From positions 114,162 to 178,161 of the forward strand of contig JAIEMP010000001.1 of assembly GCA_019752045.1 (NCBI GenBank): a stretch of 64,000 nt of DNA. Direction: 5' to 3'. Numbering within the stretch: position 1 is the stretch's first letter; each line of letters starts with the position of its first letter. The notes under the pieces are model-generated. The model made no database searches. It had not been told where the DNA came from and was given only the letters and a program-made list of their open reading frames with translations. The DNA comes from Chitinophagaceae bacterium (GTDB taxonomy: Bacteria > Bacteroidota > Bacteroidia > Chitinophagales > Chitinophagaceae). Of the stretch, positions 60,624 to 64,000 are shown in pieces. Made by a program: the position numbers and the translations under genes.

Positions 60624-61394
60624 TCAAAATCCTTTTTGCATTCCTTTCGCAACTGCAAATCTTCTGAAATAAATTGAATTTACTTTATCACTTAATTTCT
60701 TTTCACGGTCTTCTTTCAGTTCGTCTGCTGTGTATTGTGTAACATAACAAGGCATAATTTTCAATGCATTTGTTTCCTGCTCTTGTGTATATTCAATTTT
60801 TACATTAAAATATTGTTCGTTTACATAACCGAGATCGAACATATTGCCTTGTTCTTTTGTCCATGCTACATAATACAAAGGATATTTTTCTACCCAACCT
60901 TCACGCAACAACAGTTCAGTTACTGCTGAACCGGTAACAATATGCTCTGAATGGTGTGTATCGCCATCAGGGCCAAATGTGAGGATAAAGTCAGGGTTAA
61001 TAGCCGCAACTTTCTCTTTGAGTAAGTCAAGAAATTTTTTGTGTTCTTTGAAATAATTTCCTGTGCCGATTTTTGTATCCAGCCGCTCAATACCCAGAAA
61101 GATGGGTTCAGCAATACCCATGATCTTACAGGCACATCTTGTTTCTTCTTTACGCAGGCTGCCAAGCGAATCGCCTGCCGGAATTTTTGTTACTCTTGTG
61201 CCATCTTTTCCATCCGTTGCAATAATCAGTTGCACATTGTAGCCAAGTTCGGCATACTTGATCAATACTTCAGCTATCGCTGTTTCATCATCGGGGTGAG
61301 GAAAAACAGCAAGCAATGTTTTTGTTTTTGATGGCATCTGCGCTTTGCTGACATACCCGAACTGTATTAAAAAAACGATTAGAATTACACGCAT
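60624..61394 (-). CDS. PIG-L / LmbE family deacetylase, exported
   Basis: A 256-residue zinc enzyme with signal MRVILIVFLIQFGYVSKAQ. Motif 1 LLAVFPHPDDETAIAEVLIKY (PHPDDE, His and Asp zinc ligands), ATDGKDGTRVTKIP and RKEETRCACKIMGI, then the second His motif GDTHHSEHIVTG. The family removes N-acetyl groups from sugars and related compounds (MshB, BshB, GlcNAc-PI). The exported form suggests action on glycans outside the cytosol. It lies 36 bp after the lipoprotein of the agmatine deiminase family and 20 bp before an esterase. Confidence 0.92.
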   Translation of the reverse strand: MRVILIVFLIQFGYVSKAQMPSKTKTLLAVFPHPDDETAIAEVLIKYAELGYNVQLIIATDGKDGTRVTKIPAGDSLGSLRKEETRCACKIMGIAEPIFLGIERLDTKIGTGNYFKEHKKFLDLLKEKVAAINPDFILTFGPDGDTHHSEHIVTGSAVTELLLREGWVEKYPLYYVAWTKEQGNMFDLGYVNEQYFNVKIEYTQEQETNALKIMPCYVTQYTADELKEDREKKLSDKVNSIYFRRFAVAKGMQKGF

Positions 61395-61430
61395 AAATTC
61401 TGTTTTAATTTTCGTTTCAATTTTTATTTG

Positions 61431-62720
61431 TTACTTCTTTCGCTTTGGTTGTTGCTGGGTTGAACAATGAATGCCACCACCGTTCCAGTTTTGTGGCAGG
61501 CAATCGACCCATGCTAATTTTCTTTTTGGGAATGCTTCTTTAAAAATTTCCTCCACCTGTTGTTCCTTTACTTGCGATGATCCATGTTTGATATAAGTAG
61601 GCAATACCACTGCATCGTTTGTTACCAGGTAATTTAGATAACTGGATGCTGATACCTGTAGCAGCGTATCACCGATCGCTGGCCGGTGCCGCTTAATAAA
61701 ATAGGAAGGTTTTACATTGATTTGATCATTACTGTCCAACTCTGCTTTTACAATTACTTTCCGCATGATTAGATCCGGCAGAGGAACTTTTATGATCCTG
61801 AGTTTTCTTCCATCCTGGTCGGTTGCCGCTTCAAGCCTGCGAAGATTTTCACTCATACGTTCATGATTTATTTGGTGAAAAGGATGTTTACCAGTCTCAG
61901 CTTCATCAACCCATGCAAGCAGCACGGATGTATCATTTATAAACCGGATAAATTCATCTGTATGCCCACCTGTGCCCATAGTTGCATATTTCCCGAAATG
62001 CAATTGTTGGATATGTGAGTCATCTATCAATCCTTGTTTCATCCAAATAATGTGAGTTGCGCCAAGAGCTTTCTTGAATCCTTCTTCCAGTTCAGCCTTT
62101 GTTTTTCCAGGGTTCCGTTGAAAAGTAACAGCCTCACAAAGAATCAATGTTCCTTTTCCGTTTACTTCAATGGCACCGCCTTCAATCACCAAATCAGATT
62201 TTATAATAGAGGCTTTTTCTGCAACCGCCATCAAACTGTCTACCTGGCCGGTTTCCTTATTAAAATATTTTTCATAACGTAATTTGGCAGAATCCTTATT
62301 TCCATCATACATATCAAGATACCATCCCATCAAGCCATACATACTCCAGTTAAAATCTGCAACAGAAAGTTCGCCTTTGTTATTCACCAAAAAAGCGGCG
62401 CCATGATCCCTGATCCAGTACCGTTCGCCGGGCATTGTATAAAAATGAATCCCGTTTGTATCTACATTTAAAGCGTTAAGCTTTTGCTTGCAAACCAACA
62501 ACAAAGAGTCAGAGGATACTGCTATCTTAATCTGAACTCCCTGCCTGATAGCGTTGATCACATTAGCAATAACAGGATGAAAACCGGTATCAAACTTTTC
62601 CCACCCAAACCAGACAGCTTCCTGTGGTTCATACTCAGCAGGCATATAAAAAGAATTGTCTGTTTTCTTTTCAGCACAACTGTTTAAACAGATAATTAAA
62701 GCAAAAAAGTAACGATACAT
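61431..62720 (-). CDS. Agmatine deiminase / PPAD-family lipoprotein
   Basis: A 429-residue amidinotransferase-fold protein. From the ATG at 62720 it has a lipoprotein signal MYRYFFALIICLNSC with Cys15 in an NSC lipobox; the frame from 62777 would hide it. Family motifs: MPAEYEPQEAVWFGWE, RYWIRDHGAAFLVN, LVIEGGAIEVNGKGT, TGGHTDEFIRFIND, and near the C-terminus the catalytic Cys in NGGGIHCSTQQQ. Agmatine deiminase turns agmatine to N-carbamoylputrescine; the exported relative in Porphyromonas is a peptidylarginine deiminase. A lipid anchor puts this enzyme outside the cytosol, so either free agmatine or protein C-terminal Arg could be the substrate. The stop lies 36 bp before PIG-L. Confidence 0.88.
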   Translation of the reverse strand: MYRYFFALIICLNSCAEKKTDNSFYMPAEYEPQEAVWFGWEKFDTGFHPVIANVINAIRQGVQIKIAVSSDSLLLVCKQKLNALNVDTNGIHFYTMPGERYWIRDHGAAFLVNNKGELSVADFNWSMYGLMGWYLDMYDGNKDSAKLRYEKYFNKETGQVDSLMAVAEKASIIKSDLVIEGGAIEVNGKGTLILCEAVTFQRNPGKTKAELEEGFKKALGATHIIWMKQGLIDDSHIQQLHFGKYATMGTGGHTDEFIRFINDTSVLLAWVDEAETGKHPFHQINHERMSENLRRLEAATDQDGRKLRIIKVPLPDLIMRKVIVKAELDSNDQINVKPSYFIKRHRPAIGDTLLQVSASSYLNYLVTNDAVVLPTYIKHGSSQVKEQQVEEIFKEAFPKRKLAWVDCLPQNWNGGGIHCSTQQQPKRKK

Positions 62721-62724
62721 ACTA

Positions 62725-63357
62725 TTATTTTTTTCGATAGTAAACAGAAGGAATCCACACCATCCATATCTCTGCAATAATCAAGGGCACAAACGAAAAG
62801 AAATATTCATTCACCACTCTTCTGAAAGTTGGATCACTGGTGTTGCCAAATAAAAAATCAAGGGCATATACATCATCAATTCTCACAGCAACAAAAGCGA
62901 TTACACACACATAACTACGCACCATCATTTGGCGATGCGTTTTAATATTCCTTGTTTTAATTGCCCGCCATGCAAACCAGGTGCTTAATACAGCAAATAC
63001 GGTCAATAAAAAAAGAGAAATACGGCAGGGGATGCAAGTGCTGATTAAAGAAAGTCGTCCTGCAGAGATGCCAATCAAAGCAATCCCCGCCATATAAATT
63101 TTACCAGAAAATCGATGAAAGGAAACAAATCGTTTACGGATAAATGGCCAGAACTGCATGGGGCCTAATAACAACGCCATACTACCACCAACCATATGCA
63201 TCACTACCCAGAGTTGATTATGAAATAATGTTTCGCCAAACATGCGGCTACGATAGCCATAGAAATAGGCAATCACATTGTCGAGAAAAAAATAAACAGA
63301 AAGGAGAAGAATAAACGACCATAAAGCAATCCAGAAAATGGAGCGAAGTGTATGCAT
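62725..63357 (-). CDS. DUF2306 membrane protein
   Basis: A 210-residue membrane protein with six or so helices: IFWIALWSFILLLSVYFFLD, QLWVVMHMVGGSMALLLGPMQF, IYMAGIALIGISAGRLSLIS, LFLLTVFAVLSTWFAWRAI, and two more near the C-terminus. Family marks are the His residues in MHMVGGSMALLLGP, FHRFSGKIYM and IKTHRQMMVRSY, suggesting a heme-binding or redox membrane domain. The function is unknown. It leads the operon on the minus strand; its stop is 4 bp before the deiminase ATG. A promoter is at 63377-63406. Confidence 0.85.
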   Translation of the reverse strand: MHTLRSIFWIALWSFILLLSVYFFLDNVIAYFYGYRSRMFGETLFHNQLWVVMHMVGGSMALLLGPMQFWPFIRKRFVSFHRFSGKIYMAGIALIGISAGRLSLISTCIPCRISLFLLTVFAVLSTWFAWRAIKTRNIKTHRQMMVRSYVCVIAFVAVRIDDVYALDFLFGNTSDPTFRRVVNEYFFSFVPLIIAEIWMVWIPSVYYRKK

Positions 63358-63376
63358 AAGTTGTAGTTGGTAAACT

Positions 63377-63406
63377 CAAAGTACAGCAGATTTCTGTCAA
63401 CTCAAA
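63377..63406 (-). promoter_or_regulatory. Candidate Bacteroidota promoter of DUF2306 operon
   Basis: On the minus strand TTTG (63403-63406), exactly 19 bases, TACTTTG (63377-63383). It follows the phylum pattern but is one base short in the -7 box, the same deviation as before the response regulator at 18912. Confidence 0.5.
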
Positions 63407-63423
63407 GCTCAACCAAAATACAA

Positions 63424-63447
63424 AAGCCTGTTATCAAAAACAGGCAG
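63424..63447 (-). terminator. Possible second terminator of the rRNA operon
   Basis: GCCTGTT (63426-63432) pairs with AACAGGC (63439-63445) around an A-rich loop. It lies after the main rRNA terminator on the minus strand. Confidence 0.45.
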
Positions 63448-63474
63448 GCATAAAAGAGAAAAAATTATGAAACA

Positions 63475-63502
63475 AAAAAGCCCTTCAGTAAACTGAAGGG
63501 CT
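63475..63502 (-). terminator. Intrinsic terminator of the rRNA operon
   Basis: AGCCCTTCAGT (63479-63489), AA, ACTGAAGGGCT (63492-63502). Read on the minus strand it runs into six T. It lies 10 bp after the 5S rRNA 3' end. Confidence 0.9.
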
Positions 63503-63512
63503 AAAATAAATA

Positions 63513-63622
63513 TGGCAGCTACCTACTCTCCCGCATTGTAGTGCAGTACCATCGGCCATGAGGGGCTTAACTTCTCTGTTCGGTATGGGAAGAGGTGAAC
63601 ACCCTCGGAATAACCACCATAA
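63513..63622 (-). rRNA. rrf: 5S ribosomal RNA
   Basis: The minus-strand reading begins near TATGGTGGTTATTCCGAGGG and ends GCGGGAGAGTAGGTAGCTGCC, containing the conserved CCGAACAGAGAAGTTAAGCC and CCGATGGTACTGC. The ends pair (GGTGG.. with ..GCTGCC), with about 110 nt between. The exact ends may be off by one or two bases. It follows the 23S rRNA by about 60 nt, in the usual order. Confidence 0.95.
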
Positions 63623-63683
63623 AATCTTAAATAAGATCATATTGGGAAAAGTTGTAATTGCCAGTAGAAATTTAAAAAAAATT

Positions 63684-64000
63684 AAAGCTTACGGGTAATT
63701 AGTACTACTCGACTTTACTGTTACCAGTTTTACATCTGTAGCCTATCAACGTCATCGTCTTTGACGGCCCTTAAAAGTAAACTCATCTTAAGGAAGGTTT
63801 CACGCTTAGATGCTTTCAGCGTTTATCCTGGCCACACGTAGCTACTCTGCATTGCACCTGGCGGCACAACAGATACACCAGCGGTGTGTACGACCCGGTC
63901 CTCTCGTACTAAGGTCATGTCCTCTCAATTTACTAGCGCCCACCACAGATAGGGACCGAACTGTCTTGCGACGTTCTGAACCCAGTTCACGTGCCACTTT
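63684..64000 (-). rRNA. rrl: 23S ribosomal RNA, 3' part only
   Basis: The last 317 nt of the 23S rRNA are seen; the gene goes on beyond the right edge. The plus strand shows complements of well-known segments: GGTCCTCTCGTACTAAGG (the sarcin-ricin loop side AGTACGAGAGGACC), CCTGGCGGCAC..., TCCTGGCCACACGTAGCTACTC, and the 3' end GAGTAGTACTAATTACCCGT with AAGCTTTAAT following. The 3' boundary is estimated from the GTAAGCTTT end. Confidence 0.95.

Overview
The window is chromosomal DNA from a member of the Bacteroidota, most likely near the family Chitinophagaceae. Signs of this are promoters of the phylum type (TTTG, 19 bases, TAnnTTTG) before ompA-like and rpsF genes, many Q-end signal peptides and SC/GC lipoboxes, a type IX secretion sorting domain, the block bamD-rpoZ-coaBC-porD-DUF4296, futalosine-route menaquinone genes, and pairs of HisKA_3 kinases with NarL regulators. 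No prophage, transposase, CRISPR array or tRNA was seen. The right edge is the end of a minus-strand rRNA operon (23S 3' end, 5S, terminator).

Layout. 0-6 kb: the end of fabH, an M28 peptidase, then small lipoproteins and DUF proteins (DUF3703, DUF1801, DUF2200) separated by copies of a roughly 70-bp palindromic repeat that lies just after stop codons. 6-15 kb: a PLP trans-sulfuration enzyme, a beta-lactamase-like hydrolase, a YitT-type membrane protein, a GNAT acetyltransferase, fabD, a pterin cluster (folE plus two PTPS-type genes), and mqnB-mqnD for menaquinone. 15-19 kb: photolyase, a class IV aminotransferase and two orphan NarL regulators. 19-21 kb: a frameshifted beta-barrel gene and a lipoprotein with a cysteine-bearing hydrophobic tail beside a small membrane protein. 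21-26.6 kb: two parallel modules of multi-TM protein, histidine kinase and NarL regulator, with a lone conserved gene between them. 26.6-33 kb (minus): the bamD-rpoZ / coaBC-porD-DUF4296 block and an abundant OmpA-like protein.

33-36.4 kb: polyprenyl diphosphate synthase, recJ and a methyltransferase in one tight operon. 36.6-41.5 kb: a 1626-residue secreted nuclease with lamin-tail and Calx-beta domains and a T9SS tail. 41.7-43 kb: rpsF-rpsR-rplI with a structured leader. 43-48.3 kb: L,D-transpeptidase, aldo/keto reductase, a methyltransferase remnant and two glycosyltransferases. 48.4-55.8 kb: a sortilin/BNR-type protein, an MFS transporter, a Gfo/Idh/MocA oxidoreductase, and an HTH-phosphoribosyltransferase fusion with a perfect 27-nt palindrome touching its start codon. 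55.8-63.4 kb (minus): DUF1080, a second Gfo/Idh/MocA protein, ApbE, an esterase, a PIG-L deacetylase, a lipoprotein of the agmatine deiminase family and a DUF2306 membrane protein.

Most genes are housekeeping or cell-envelope functions. The best candidates for undescribed biology are the stop-codon-proximal repeat family, the lipoprotein/small membrane protein pair at 20-20.9 kb, the twin membrane-sensor modules, and the HTH-PRTase with its operator. All assignments come from reading motifs and context; no database search was possible.
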